Source of the DNA: Desulfobulbaceae bacterium
Lineage (GTDB): Bacteria; Desulfobacterota; Desulfobulbia; Desulfobulbales; SURF-16
Length of the DNA stretch: 64,000 nt
Assembly: GCA_020444175.1 (NCBI GenBank)
Contig: JAHLLM010000007.1
Span: 1-64,000 of the forward strand
Direction: 5' to 3'
Below are positions 8,739 through 17,895 of the stretch, piece after piece. Both the position numbers and the translations under genes were made by a program. The first letter of the stretch is position 1, and each line of letters starts with the position of its first letter. The notes beneath the pieces were generated by a model. That model was not told the origin of the DNA, ran no database searches, and worked only from the letters and a program-made list of their open reading frames with translations.

Positions 8739-9710
8739 TTAAATAAGTCTTTTGGAAACCTTGCCTGATACTTTTTTTCTTATGCCGGGCATGATAATGC
8801 CAAGAGCAGTGTTCACGAAAAAAATCTGCAAAAATGAAAGCTTGATCGTTTCTCTTTCATAGCCGAGATCGTCCATAAGATTTCCGACCAAACGTTCAGC
8901 CAGGGCTAAAAGAGGAACAGGTAATTTTTTGTAGGCGGATATGCGGGAGACATCAAAGGGACGCTTGATGTTCTGATGGGCAAAAGCTCCCCGGCTTGAA
9001 AAGACCTGATCATTTCCTCTTTGCTCATGATCGAGCATGGAAGGTTCAAAAGAAATGCCGACCAGATTACAGATCGAGTCCAATGTTGACCGCGGATCAT
9101 TCAAAAAACACTCATAGGATACAGTCAGCCACCGGCTGTCGCCGGTCTGTTTTTTTGCCGATTGTCCGGCACGAATCCATTCCCGCCATAAGAGAAGATG
9201 TTCAGCCGTAAACCCCAGACATTTGAACCAGCGAATCGACGATTCACTGTCAGCTTTTTTTCTTTTTACAAGATAGGAAAGACATACGGACCGTGGGTCC
9301 CTGACAATTTCAACAAAACGGGCACCTGGGTACATGTCGAGAATTTCCTGAACAAAGAAAATATTATTTAAACTCTTTTCGCCCCAGACAACGTTCACAG
9401 ATGGAACAGGGAGAAGTTTCTCATAAATTTCGCGGAAGCTGAGCGGAGTTGCACTACAAGTAGAGTTTACAATTTCAGCAGGAAGGCTGTGGAGATGATT
9501 TTTACAGAGACCAATTTTACTCAATTGGAGGACAAGTGTGCGCAGTTTTTCAGGTGCCACCAAATCCTCTGTGCGATAACCGGCGTTGCGGAGGGCAAAA
9601 ATAAGTTCCGGTTCATTAATGAGCCGCACCGCGGAATGCTGCTCTAGAACCGAACGTAGCAGAGTCGTCCCTGAACGTCCATAACCGACAATAAAGAGAG
9701 GCTGTCCCAC
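8739..9710 (-). CDS. PAPS-dependent sulfotransferase
   Basis: This 323-residue protein has the 5'-phosphosulfate loop GYGRSGTTLL (residues 9-18). It also has the 3'-phosphate-binding region around VEIVRDPRSVCLSYL (about 135-150), both typical of the sulfotransferase superfamily. It would use PAPS to sulfate an acceptor, here most likely a cell-surface glycan, because it lies 4 bp downstream of a CMP-nonulosonate synthetase gene in the same operon. It is soluble with no signal peptide, so it should act in the cytoplasm before export. The acceptor cannot be predicted. Confidence 0.8.
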   Translation of the reverse strand: MGQPLFIVGYGRSGTTLLRSVLEQHSAVRLINEPELIFALRNAGYRTEDLVAPEKLRTLVLQLSKIGLCKNHLHSLPAEIVNSTCSATPLSFREIYEKLLPVPSVNVVWGEKSLNNIFFVQEILDMYPGARFVEIVRDPRSVCLSYLVKRKKADSESSIRWFKCLGFTAEHLLLWREWIRAGQSAKKQTGDSRWLTVSYECFLNDPRSTLDSICNLVGISFEPSMLDHEQRGNDQVFSSRGAFAHQNIKRPFDVSRISAYKKLPVPLLALAERLVGNLMDDLGYERETIKLSFLQIFFVNTALGIIMPGIRKKVSGKVSKRLI

Positions 9711-9714
9711 GTTT

Positions 9715-10446
9715 TTATGCTCTATCCAGGGTCACCTTGTTATGCTCAAGGAGAAACTCGGCAAACTCAAGATCATCAGGACCATCGACATCGATGTCAT
9801 AGGGAGGTTTTATTTCAACGCCAACGGAGATATCGCCGAACGGATCCTTGCCGGCCAGGATGGAAGCCGAGCGGGTGACCACCAGGTTGCCGAACTTGAA
9901 AAACTTCGGCTTTAACTGTTTGTTGTAAGCCTTTTGCCTCTCTTCATGGAAACGGAAGCGCACATGACCATCTTCAAACACGCGCTGATTAAAGGCGTGG
10001 TTATTGTGGGCAATGGGCGCAATGGTCTGGGACGAATCAGCCTGCGGGTCCCCGCGCAAAGCCATGATGCATTGTTCTATATGTGCGGCGAGAAGAAAGG
10101 GAGAAGTGGGCTGCAGCAGAACGATCATGCCGGGATACCTGCCGCTCTCCTTTGCCATTTCTTCCAGGACATGCCCCATGACATCAATAACCGGCGAGTC
10201 ATCGCCTGCCATTGATTGGGGACGTGGTATAACCTTGACATCCCTTGATCTGCAGAAATCGGCAATTTTATCATGATCAGTGGAACAGACTGTTGTTTGT
10301 AACAGCGGGCATCCATGGGCGGCAGAGATGACATAATCGATCATGGGCCTGCCTCCCAGGGAAGCCATGTTTTTTAATGGTATACTCTTGGAACCGCCCC
10401 GGGCCGGGATAAGACCGATCACATAATTTTCATCTATTTGGGTCAT
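9715..10446 (-). CDS. neuA: CMP-nonulosonate (acylneuraminate) cytidylyltransferase
   Basis: This 243-residue protein starts with the CTP-binding motif IPARGGSKSIPLKN (residues 13-26), followed by GRPMIDYVI and a DDSPVIDV segment, as in NeuA/LegF/PseF enzymes. These activate a nine-carbon 2-keto sugar acid as its CMP derivative in the cytoplasm. Its start overlaps the dehydrogenase gene by 4 bp. NeuB and NeuC homologues lie just upstream in the operon. Whether the sugar is N-acetylneuraminate, legionaminate or another nonulosonate is not settled by sequence. Confidence 0.82.
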   Translation of the reverse strand: MTQIDENYVIGLIPARGGSKSIPLKNMASLGGRPMIDYVISAAHGCPLLQTTVCSTDHDKIADFCRSRDVKVIPRPQSMAGDDSPVIDVMGHVLEEMAKESGRYPGMIVLLQPTSPFLLAAHIEQCIMALRGDPQADSSQTIAPIAHNNHAFNQRVFEDGHVRFRFHEERQKAYNKQLKPKFFKFGNLVVTRSASILAGKDPFGDISVGVEIKPPYDIDVDGPDDLEFAEFLLEHNKVTLDRA

Positions 10447-11423
10447 TTTTCTTCTTCTTTGATATTTAAAAAATCAAGCGCCATATCGATGGTGTGTCCT
10501 TCCGTCTTGCGCCAGGCATCCACCGTTGAACCGCCGATATGGGGCGTGATAAAAAGGTTGTCATTGTTTCTGGCATATTCCAGGACGGGATGGTCGTAAA
10601 AGGTGTCCTGGAAACCGGGTTGAAATTCACCTTCAAAAACATCAATGGCAGCACCGGCAAGCCTGCCGTTTTTCAGTGCCGACAAAAATGCCCCCCAGTC
10701 GATCAGCTCGCCACGGGCGGTATTAATCAGGTATGCCCCCTGTTTACAGGAGGAAAAGATATCCTGATTGAACATGCCTTCGGTCTCCGGTTCATGGGGC
10801 ACATGGATAGTGATAATATCACTTGTTGCCACAAGCTCTTCAAGAGTGTCCAGGCGTTCAATATCTTTGTCAGATGACGCAACAAAAGGGTCAAAATAGC
10901 GCACCTTCATGCCGAAAACTTTCCCGTATTGCGCCACCATCCCACCAAGTCTGCCAAGTCCCACAATACCGAGATCAAGGCTTGACAGCATGGCCGGAGC
11001 CCCAAAAGGACGCCTGTCCCATTTTCCTTCAAGCACGGACCTGTTGGCGGCAATAAGATTGCGGGTCAGAGTAATAATCAGCCCCCAGGTCAATTCCGCA
11101 GTCGGGGTAATTGTGGACAGAAAATCCTGGGCAAATTTCAGGCAGGCCACCTGAATCCCTTTGCTCTTTGCGTAATTGACATCAATATGAGGATGCCCAG
11201 TAGTGTTTGAGGCAATGACCTTGAGCCTGGGAGCTGCGTCAATTTTTTCCCGGTCCACCTGGTAGCCAAGAGGGGCAAATAAAACTTCGGTTCCAGCCAG
11301 AATTTCCTTGCTGTCGTGGCTTGGATCAGGGAGTTCTGTAACCTGGAAAGCCTGGTGCAACCTCTGCAGGTTTTCAGGCTGATATTTGAGCATGGAATAA
11401 TAAAGGGCTGTTGGTTTTGTCAT
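10443..11423 (-). CDS. D-isomer-specific 2-hydroxyacid dehydrogenase
   Basis: The 326-residue protein belongs to the SerA/LdhA-type dehydrogenase family. It has a Rossmann motif GIVGLGRLGGMVAQYG (about residues 152-167), followed by the conserved INTARGELID stretch with its arginine. The catalytic histidine lies in ITPHIGGSTVDAW near the C-terminus. It is shorter than SerA and lacks an ACT domain. It sits between neuC and neuA homologues and overlaps neuA by 4 bp, so it probably acts in the same sugar pathway. Its substrate is unknown. Confidence 0.78.
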   Translation of the reverse strand: MTKPTALYYSMLKYQPENLQRLHQAFQVTELPDPSHDSKEILAGTEVLFAPLGYQVDREKIDAAPRLKVIASNTTGHPHIDVNYAKSKGIQVACLKFAQDFLSTITPTAELTWGLIITLTRNLIAANRSVLEGKWDRRPFGAPAMLSSLDLGIVGLGRLGGMVAQYGKVFGMKVRYFDPFVASSDKDIERLDTLEELVATSDIITIHVPHEPETEGMFNQDIFSSCKQGAYLINTARGELIDWGAFLSALKNGRLAGAAIDVFEGEFQPGFQDTFYDHPVLEYARNNDNLFITPHIGGSTVDAWRKTEGHTIDMALDFLNIKEEEK

Positions 11424-11477
11424 ATGCTGGCCGGAGTTCGTTATTTCTGTAAAGACATCAAATCATCTCTCAAAAAA

Positions 11478-12629
11478 TTAGAAAGTGATTTGCTTCTGTA
11501 AGGAAAAGCTGAATGTACTTAATACGTCGACAATTTTCTCCCCTGCCTTACCGTCGCCGTAACAGTAATCCGCTTCATAGGGGCCATGCTCCACCTGTTG
11601 TTTGATAGCCTCTGCTATTTTGTTACGGTCATACACAACGTCAACCAGATTCTTGCCCCTTTCCCGGCCTTTCTGACGGGTGCCGATATTTACACAGGGA
11701 GTGCCGAGAAAAGAAGCTTCCCTTATGCCGCTGGATGAGTTGCCGGCGATACAGGCCGCATTTTTCAGTAAAGGTGCAAAGAGCTCTATGGGCAGGCTTT
11801 TGAAAAAATGAACATAATCAGGATTCGCATGCTCCCTGAACAGGCGAATTCCCTTGCTGATGCCGTCGGACCCGGCATCCATATTCGGCCATATCCAGAC
11901 CGTCGGTATTTGAAGCATCTGGATTGCAGCAACGGTTTCATTGATATGGGCCAGATTTTCAGTATATTCCGTGGTCACGGGATGCTGAATAACGACAATA
12001 TATTTTCCCGGGACAAGATCAATCATTGCCCCTACCCCGCTGCTCTTCTGATAGGCAAGAACCGGGCTGAGGTCTTCTAGATTCTCTTCAGCCAGCACAT
12101 CAAAACTGGTCGCCCCAACCTTGAATATACTTTGGGGATTCTCCCCCATGTGTTCTATCCTGCGTGCTGCATCCTTTGTGGCAGGGAAATGCAGATGAGA
12201 CAATTTGGTAATGGCATGACGGATACTTTCGTCAATTGATCCGGAGACTTCGCCACCCTCCACATGGGCGATGGGGATATTCATATATGAGGCCGCCATG
12301 GCAATGGCAAGGCATTCATAGCGGTCGGCAATGACGATGACCACATCAGGTTTGAGATTCTCAAAGGCCGTACTGAATTCGGATACCGCAATACCTGCTG
12401 ATTTTGCCATGGTTACAGGATTTTCTCCCTCAATGACAAAATGAATGACCCTGTCAATTTTGACGTCTTCTTCCAGGGTGTTGAGGATGCGGCCGTATTT
12501 TTCTAGAATGACGGAACCGCCAAGAATGAGCTGCAGTTCGAGATCAGGATTCTCAAGGATCCCCCTGATCACAGTCTTCATTTTAGCGTAATTTCCTCGG
12601 GTGGTAATAATAACGCATATTTTTTTCAT
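11478..12629 (-). CDS. neuC: NeuC-like UDP-N-acetylhexosamine 2-epimerase (hydrolysing)
   Basis: This 383-residue protein starts KKICVIITTRGNYAKMK and contains VIVIADRYECLAIAMAA, IPIAHVEGGEVSGSIDES and AGNSSSGIREASFLGTPCVNIG, all typical of NeuC/LegG enzymes. These convert a UDP-HexNAc to the free 2-epimer sugar plus UDP. The start at 12629 is chosen because GGAG lies five bases upstream. An earlier start would run into the neuB stop. It follows neuB directly, so it supplies the sugar that NeuB condenses with PEP. NeuC and LegG cannot be told apart here. Confidence 0.83.
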   Translation of the reverse strand: MKKICVIITTRGNYAKMKTVIRGILENPDLELQLILGGSVILEKYGRILNTLEEDVKIDRVIHFVIEGENPVTMAKSAGIAVSEFSTAFENLKPDVVIVIADRYECLAIAMAASYMNIPIAHVEGGEVSGSIDESIRHAITKLSHLHFPATKDAARRIEHMGENPQSIFKVGATSFDVLAEENLEDLSPVLAYQKSSGVGAMIDLVPGKYIVVIQHPVTTEYTENLAHINETVAAIQMLQIPTVWIWPNMDAGSDGISKGIRLFREHANPDYVHFFKSLPIELFAPLLKNAACIAGNSSSGIREASFLGTPCVNIGTRQKGRERGKNLVDVVYDRNKIAEAIKQQVEHGPYEADYCYGDGKAGEKIVDVLSTFSFSLQKQITF

Positions 12630-12631
12630 CT

Positions 12632-13663
12632 TTACTCCAAATCCTGCCAATGAATCACGGTATCAGCAGCAAGATGTTTATTTATTTTTTTGCCAATTAC
12701 AGAATGAAGTTGTGAAGGAGCAATCCCGGTGCCCGGACGTTTGCAGATAATCTTGTCAGTGCTCAGGATGTCCCCCTTTTTTAAGTCAACGGCAGACACA
12801 AGACTTTTTCTGGCCCAAGCAAGATTATCCATCTCTGTATTCGAAACGCCAATTGCACCTGTGCCGAGTCCTTTTTCGATCTCCCGGGCCTGTTCGACAA
12901 GCTGGGGGAGATCATCCCAGGAACAGGATACCTTCCAGTCCTGGGCATTGGGGATATTATAGTCAAGGGTAATGTGTTTTTCGATAATTTTGGCGCCCAG
13001 GGCAACTGCGGCAAGAGGAAAATGAATGCCCCGCGTATGATCGGAATAACCGGTTATGACTTCGAAACGTTTATGCAATTCCGCAATGGAGCGCAGATTG
13101 ATTTCATCAGCCGGAGCCGGATAATTCGTAATACAGTGCAAAAGAGCAATATCCTTATTGCCTGTTTCAGCAATGGCGTTCAAAGCCTCTTCCACCTTGG
13201 CCAGGGTGTACATGCCTGTTGAAAATATCACCGGTTTTCCAAGAGAGGCTACCTTGGCAAGAAAGGGCCAGTTGTCCACTTCACCTGACCCTATTTTGTA
13301 GGCAGGCACATCAAGTTTAGATAAAAATTCAAGGCTTGCCTCGTCATGGGCCGTGGCAAAAAAAGTGATCCCCTGCTCCCTGCAATAGGATTGAATCTTA
13401 TAAAAATCCTCATGGGGCAGACATCGTGTTGCCAGTCTTTCGCGCCATTCTTTCGATTCAGCCGCTATCAGTTCATCAACCTGAAAAATCTGAAATTTAA
13501 CAGCGTCTGCCCCCGACTGCCTGGCCAGATCAACAAGCTTGAATGCTTTGTCAATACTGCCGAAATGCGCGACCCCAGCCTCGGCAATAATATAAACAGG
13601 GCAGTCCTGCCCAATTTCTCTGCCGTCTATGGAAAACTGTCTGTTAAATTTCATAGGTGTCAT
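12632..13663 (-). CDS. neuB: Nonulosonic acid synthase NeuB
   Basis: The 343-residue protein has an N-terminal TIM-barrel NeuB domain (YIIAEAGVAHFGSIDKAFKL at about 24; KIGSGEVDNWPFL; GYSDHTRG; EKHITLDYNIPNAQD). A C-terminal SAF/antifreeze-like domain follows (from about 280). The family condenses a 2-epimerised amino sugar with phosphoenolpyruvate to form a sialic-acid-like sugar. It is followed immediately by neuC, whose ribosome-binding site lies inside the end of this gene. The ATG at 13663 has AGGG nearby. A second ATG nine bases downstream is possible. Confidence 0.87.
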   Translation of the reverse strand: MTPMKFNRQFSIDGREIGQDCPVYIIAEAGVAHFGSIDKAFKLVDLARQSGADAVKFQIFQVDELIAAESKEWRERLATRCLPHEDFYKIQSYCREQGITFFATAHDEASLEFLSKLDVPAYKIGSGEVDNWPFLAKVASLGKPVIFSTGMYTLAKVEEALNAIAETGNKDIALLHCITNYPAPADEINLRSIAELHKRFEVITGYSDHTRGIHFPLAAVALGAKIIEKHITLDYNIPNAQDWKVSCSWDDLPQLVEQAREIEKGLGTGAIGVSNTEMDNLAWARKSLVSAVDLKKGDILSTDKIICKRPGTGIAPSQLHSVIGKKINKHLAADTVIHWQDLE

Positions 13664-13781
13664 TGGCCCTGTTAAGGGTTTAGCAGTCTTGTTAGGAAAA
13701 AAAGTGTTAGTTTAAAATTTACGAACCAGAAGCTTAAATGGGGAATTACAATAGTTGAATATGGACCAGATATAAAGGATT

Positions 13782-15251
13782 TTAATAAAAAAAAGTCCAA
13801 ATAACATTGGCAAGTCTTTCCGAGGCCTTGCCGTCGAATGGTTCAAGATGGTAGTGGCGCAGAGCCTGGCGCTGCTCCGCATCGGTATGGGGATCAGCGA
13901 GATACTCGACAACGGCGCGATCCAGCTCCTCGTAGCTGCCGACCTGCCTGGTGCCGCCTGTTTTACAGACTGCCGCGTAATGTTCCAGCTTGTAAAACAT
14001 CTTCACACTCTCATTTTCAGAAACCTGGCGATCACCGTCAAATGATATATTGATGGCACAGGTGTCAAAGGCCGAAGCATCCAGGGCTATGGTGCCTGCA
14101 GATGAAATGACTATACTGCTGTATTGAAGCAAGTTGGTAAAATAGACCCTGTCCGTATAACATGGTTCAGTCATGATGACATTGGGCTGACCGGCAAATT
14201 CTTCAAAGCGTTGTCTCCAGTGAGTATCACCCGGATGAGGTCTGATCATGATGTGGACACCTGTACCATATTCCCCGGCATGAATCGCCTTTATCATATG
14301 ACGCAGGATATCGGGTTCATGGTGGCCGAGACGGCTGGTATTGGCCCCGAACAGGATAAGCCGTGCATCCTTATCCAGCTTCAGCTCCTCAAAAAAACGC
14401 TCACGTCCCTGAAAGACTTTCCGGTCCTTATAGATATCCATCTGCGGCCAGCCGGTAATGATAATATCTTTTTCGTCTATGTCATGGTGGGTTATGAGCT
14501 GATCGGCCATATACCTGTTCTGAACCACATAGCGGCTGAGTCCGGGGGCAACCGGACCTTTCAGGGTAGGATTGTCCCAACTGCCCACCATGCCGATTAT
14601 CGGGATATCTCTTCTCTTGGCAGCATTCAGGTAGGGAAAAATTCTGGCGGTCTGGATATAGTTAATCACAACAACGTCAAATTGGCTTGAATCAAAAAGA
14701 GTTTCTACCGTGACACTGTTGCCAAAGCGCCAGAAATAGAGACGAAGAAAAAAATTATAGAGTGTTTTACTGTTCGGGAACGGCCAGCCGAGTTTCGGAT
14801 CGGCATAACGCTGGGCATTGAAACCTTGCTGGGATCGAAAGCTTTTCAACAGCTTAAATCGATACCATCTGGCCATGGATTTCCGGAGGCGATGCCCGAA
14901 AAAATTATGTATCTGATTAAAGCGGAAAACCAGCGCTCCGTGGGCGGCCCGATTCAAGAGGAGGGCATGAACAAGCGCGTAACAGAAATTGCAAAACAAC
15001 AAGGAGAGAATTTTTCCGTTCAACATGGAAGGAAAAGCAACAGGTTTTTTAAGATTTTTCCATGTTAAACGATCATTTTGAAAACCGTCAACCTTGACCT
15101 CGTCTTCAGGATAAAGGCTGACAAAGGTAGCGCTAACATCGGTTCTGGAGTTCAAAATGGCGGGGATATTGCTAGACAGCACATTCCGGGAGGCAAAATG
15201 CGTTGGTAAGACAAAAAGAATCCTGTACTGTTGTCTTTTTTTTGTCGCCAT
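13782..15251 (-). CDS. Putative GT-B glycosyltransferase, paralogue of the next gene upstream
   Basis: This 489-residue protein is not confidently assigned. It has a GT-B-like layout: an N-terminal RILFVLPTHFASRNVL motif, a middle GSWDNPT segment followed by VVQNRYMADQ and GWPQMDIYK, and a C-terminal SSAGTIALDASAFDTC donor-site-like motif. It ends with EPFDGKASERLANVI, similar to ends seen in CDP-glycerol glycerophosphotransferase-like and other surface-glycan transferases. It shares all these blocks with the gene at 15258-16697. No signal peptide is seen. Being between the NeuB and SQD1-like genes, it probably transfers a sugar made by this cluster. Confidence 0.6.
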   Translation of the reverse strand: MATKKRQQYRILFVLPTHFASRNVLSSNIPAILNSRTDVSATFVSLYPEDEVKVDGFQNDRLTWKNLKKPVAFPSMLNGKILSLLFCNFCYALVHALLLNRAAHGALVFRFNQIHNFFGHRLRKSMARWYRFKLLKSFRSQQGFNAQRYADPKLGWPFPNSKTLYNFFLRLYFWRFGNSVTVETLFDSSQFDVVVINYIQTARIFPYLNAAKRRDIPIIGMVGSWDNPTLKGPVAPGLSRYVVQNRYMADQLITHHDIDEKDIIITGWPQMDIYKDRKVFQGRERFFEELKLDKDARLILFGANTSRLGHHEPDILRHMIKAIHAGEYGTGVHIMIRPHPGDTHWRQRFEEFAGQPNVIMTEPCYTDRVYFTNLLQYSSIVISSAGTIALDASAFDTCAINISFDGDRQVSENESVKMFYKLEHYAAVCKTGGTRQVGSYEELDRAVVEYLADPHTDAEQRQALRHYHLEPFDGKASERLANVIWTFFY

Positions 15252-15257
15252 GAGATC

Positions 15258-16697
15258 TTAATGTAAAATTATGTCCGCCAGCCGCTCTGAGGCTTTGCCG
15301 TCAAAGGGGTCAAGAAACAACTCTTTTAATCTCATCCGTCCGGCTGCATCGGCTTCGGGATTATTAAGATATGCAACTATTGCCTTATCAAGTTCATTGA
15401 AACTGTAAACCGGCCTGGTGCCTCCGGTTTTAAGAACCGCGGAGTAATGTTCCGATTCATAAAAGTTCAAAACCCGGTTATGTGGCTCGGGCCTAAGATC
15501 GCCATCAAAGACCACGCTTATTGTGCAGGTATCAAAGGCCACAGCGTCCAGAGAAATGGTGCCTGCCGTTGAAATAACAATATCAGAGTGTTTCAGGAGA
15601 TTGACGAGATGCGTCCTGTCATGATAATTCGGCGGCTCAATCACCACGAATTTTCTGTCTGAAAATTCTGTGAGATGCTGCTGCCAGAATTTGTCTCCCG
15701 GATGAGCCCGCAGGATAAAGGCGACCTTGGGGCCGTATTCGCCTGCCTCAGCTTTTCGCAGCATGTGCCTGACCACACTCGATTCATGAGCGCCAAAACG
15801 TCTGGTCGAAAGACCAAAGACAATGAGCCGGCAGTCCGCATCCAGACCCTGTTCCTTAAAAAAATCGTCCCTGTCCTGCAGGACATCCTCTTTTTTATAA
15901 ATATCCATTTGAGGCCAGCCTATAATACGCAGCCGGCTGGATGAAACATTGTGGAGTTTTTTTACCTGATCCGCCATGTATTTATTCTGGACAATATAAA
16001 AATCACAGGGATACAGACCGCCCTTGGTCGTCGGGTTGTCCCAACTGCCGACAATACCGATGGTCGGGATATTCCGGCGTCCGGCAGCAGTAATATAAGG
16101 AAATATCGGTGAAGTCTGGACAAAATTAAAAACAACCAGATCATACTTGCCGTTGTCCATAAATGCCTCAACCCTGTAGTCACATCCCCAGGACCAGTAT
16201 CGCAGGGAGGTCAGAAACAAATAAAGCTTGCTGCTGCAGGGGAACGGCCAGGCCAATTTCTTATCAACAAGCTTTTTCTGCACCGCGCTGCCGCGCTGCC
16301 ATCGGCCACCTGTTCTCTTTTTCCACCAATGATGGATAAACAGACCTTTCAGCTGATGAAAACGGTAAAATAAGGCATCATGACTCGCCCTGCCAAGCAA
16401 TAAAAGGTGCAGAAACCTGTAAACCAGGTTCATCACCATATATTTCATGCCATGACCGGCACGCACCTTCTTTTCAGAGACAGGATTTTTCAGACTCTTC
16501 CAGTCAAGGTTTGAGGCCCCAAATCCGGCAACTTTTGCTTCATCATCGGCAAACAGCGAAACAAATGTGACATGGACATCGGCATGCTGTGCCATGATAT
16601 CAGGGATACTGCTTTCCAGTATATTGCGTCCGGCAAATCGATTCGGCAGAACAAAAAGAATCCGCTTTTTATTCGAACTCATAGGTTGATTTACCAC
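15258..16697 (-). CDS. Putative GT-B glycosyltransferase, tandem paralogue
   Basis: This 479-residue protein is the tandem partner of 13782-15251, with matching blocks KKRILFVLPNRFAGRNIL, GSWDNPTTKG, IVQNKYMADQ, IIGWPQMDIYK, STAGTISLDAVAFDTC and DPFDGKASERLADII. The start is a GTG at 16697, with AAAGG upstream, overlapping the TAA of the SQD1-like gene. An internal ATG at 16682 is the alternative. The family is uncertain, but the GT-B pattern and the setting point to transfer of an activated sugar to a surface glycan or lipid. Confidence 0.6.
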   Translation of the reverse strand: MVNQPMSSNKKRILFVLPNRFAGRNILESSIPDIMAQHADVHVTFVSLFADDEAKVAGFGASNLDWKSLKNPVSEKKVRAGHGMKYMVMNLVYRFLHLLLLGRASHDALFYRFHQLKGLFIHHWWKKRTGGRWQRGSAVQKKLVDKKLAWPFPCSSKLYLFLTSLRYWSWGCDYRVEAFMDNGKYDLVVFNFVQTSPIFPYITAAGRRNIPTIGIVGSWDNPTTKGGLYPCDFYIVQNKYMADQVKKLHNVSSSRLRIIGWPQMDIYKKEDVLQDRDDFFKEQGLDADCRLIVFGLSTRRFGAHESSVVRHMLRKAEAGEYGPKVAFILRAHPGDKFWQQHLTEFSDRKFVVIEPPNYHDRTHLVNLLKHSDIVISTAGTISLDAVAFDTCTISVVFDGDLRPEPHNRVLNFYESEHYSAVLKTGGTRPVYSFNELDKAIVAYLNNPEADAAGRMRLKELFLDPFDGKASERLADIILH

Positions 16698-17875
16698 TTC
16701 AAACCTTTAAAAATAATATCCGTCCGGATATTGTTTTTGTATTTCAATATGATCTGCATCATCTGCTCCATCACTTCAGCGCTCAGCAGATGCGGCTTTA
16801 CACCAAGATTAAGAAGGCTCTGGTAAGTCGGGTTGTAATAATGCTCTTCCGCCTCTATACGGGGATTTTCCAGATGGTTGATTTTCACATCAATGCCAAA
16901 GGCTTTCCCAGCCTCCTGCGTCATTGCCGCCAGTTCATTAACGCTGAAAGTCTCCATAATCTGGTTGTAAATACGAAGTTCACCGGGGTCAGCGGCGTTC
17001 TGTTCGGCAAGATGAACACATTGCAGGGTGTCATTGATATTGAGGTAGCCGCGGGTTTGTCCTCCCTTGCCATAAACAGTCAACGGGTAATCAACCAGCG
17101 CCTGCACCATGAATCTGTTGACAATTGTTCCAAAAATTTCATCATAGTTGAATATTGTCTTTAAACGCTCATCAATTTTCGATTCCTCGGTCTCCATGCC
17201 GTATACCGGTCCCTGCATGAGATCGGTGACCCGCAGATTCCATAAGCGTACGCCAAACCAGAGCAGATCCGTATCCATTATCTTGCTTGTATGGTAGAGA
17301 GAGCTTGCCTGGCGCGGAAATAAAAATCTGTCGCTCCGCCCCTTGTGCTCAATATCAAGCCAGCCTTCCTCGATGTCAATATTCGGGGTGCCGTATTCCC
17401 CCATTGTGCCAAGCTTGACAATATGGGTGTTGCGGGCAAAATCACGCACGGCAAACATGAGGTTATTGGTAACAAGCAGGTTGTTTGACAGAGTTATATT
17501 GGCGTACTTGTAGTTAAGCAGAGAGTATGGTGCAGATGGCTGTTCAGCGTAATGAATCACCGTATCCGGAATTCCCGTAAAAGAAGAATCCACTGCCCAG
17601 CTATAATGGGCAGCACCGTTAAACAGCGAACGAAGCACTTCCGGATCCGTCAAATCACCGATGACCACCTTTATCTCATGACCTGTGTGCTCATTCCAGA
17701 TTTTTGCCCTTTCAACCAAAGAGGGTAACGGGTAGAGCATTCCAACATCCAGCTCGGTACAGCTGTTCCTGCGAAAGTAGTTATCCACAACCGTGACCTG
17801 ATAGCCTCGATTTGAAAAATACATGGCTGTAGGCCATCCAAGATAACCATCACCGCCCAAAATAAGTATATGCAT
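16691..17875 (-). CDS. sqdB: SQD1-like UDP-sulfoquinovose synthase
   Basis: This 394-residue extended SDR-family protein closely matches plant SQD1 and bacterial SqdB. It has GGDGYLGWPTAMYFS at the NAD site, EQPSAPYSL, LGTMGEYGTPNIDIEEG (about 155-171; T157, M158, E160) and YHTSK (Y194, K198). It continues with VYGKGGQTRGYL and a C-terminal RIEAEEHYYN. SQD1 adds sulfite to UDP-glucose to give UDP-sulfoquinovose. Compared with the plant enzyme as I recall it, the motif LNQGVVYG reads LMQGPVYG and GEQRSAPYS reads AEQPSAPYS, so a related but different sugar product cannot be excluded. It sits in a surface-glycan operon, not next to a lipid SqdX-type transferase. Confidence 0.82.
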   Translation of the reverse strand: MHILILGGDGYLGWPTAMYFSNRGYQVTVVDNYFRRNSCTELDVGMLYPLPSLVERAKIWNEHTGHEIKVVIGDLTDPEVLRSLFNGAAHYSWAVDSSFTGIPDTVIHYAEQPSAPYSLLNYKYANITLSNNLLVTNNLMFAVRDFARNTHIVKLGTMGEYGTPNIDIEEGWLDIEHKGRSDRFLFPRQASSLYHTSKIMDTDLLWFGVRLWNLRVTDLMQGPVYGMETEESKIDERLKTIFNYDEIFGTIVNRFMVQALVDYPLTVYGKGGQTRGYLNINDTLQCVHLAEQNAADPGELRIYNQIMETFSVNELAAMTQEAGKAFGIDVKINHLENPRIEAEEHYYNPTYQSLLNLGVKPHLLSAEVMEQMMQIILKYKNNIRTDIIFKGLKW

Positions 17876-17895
17876 GTCTCGTTTCTTTTTTGTAT

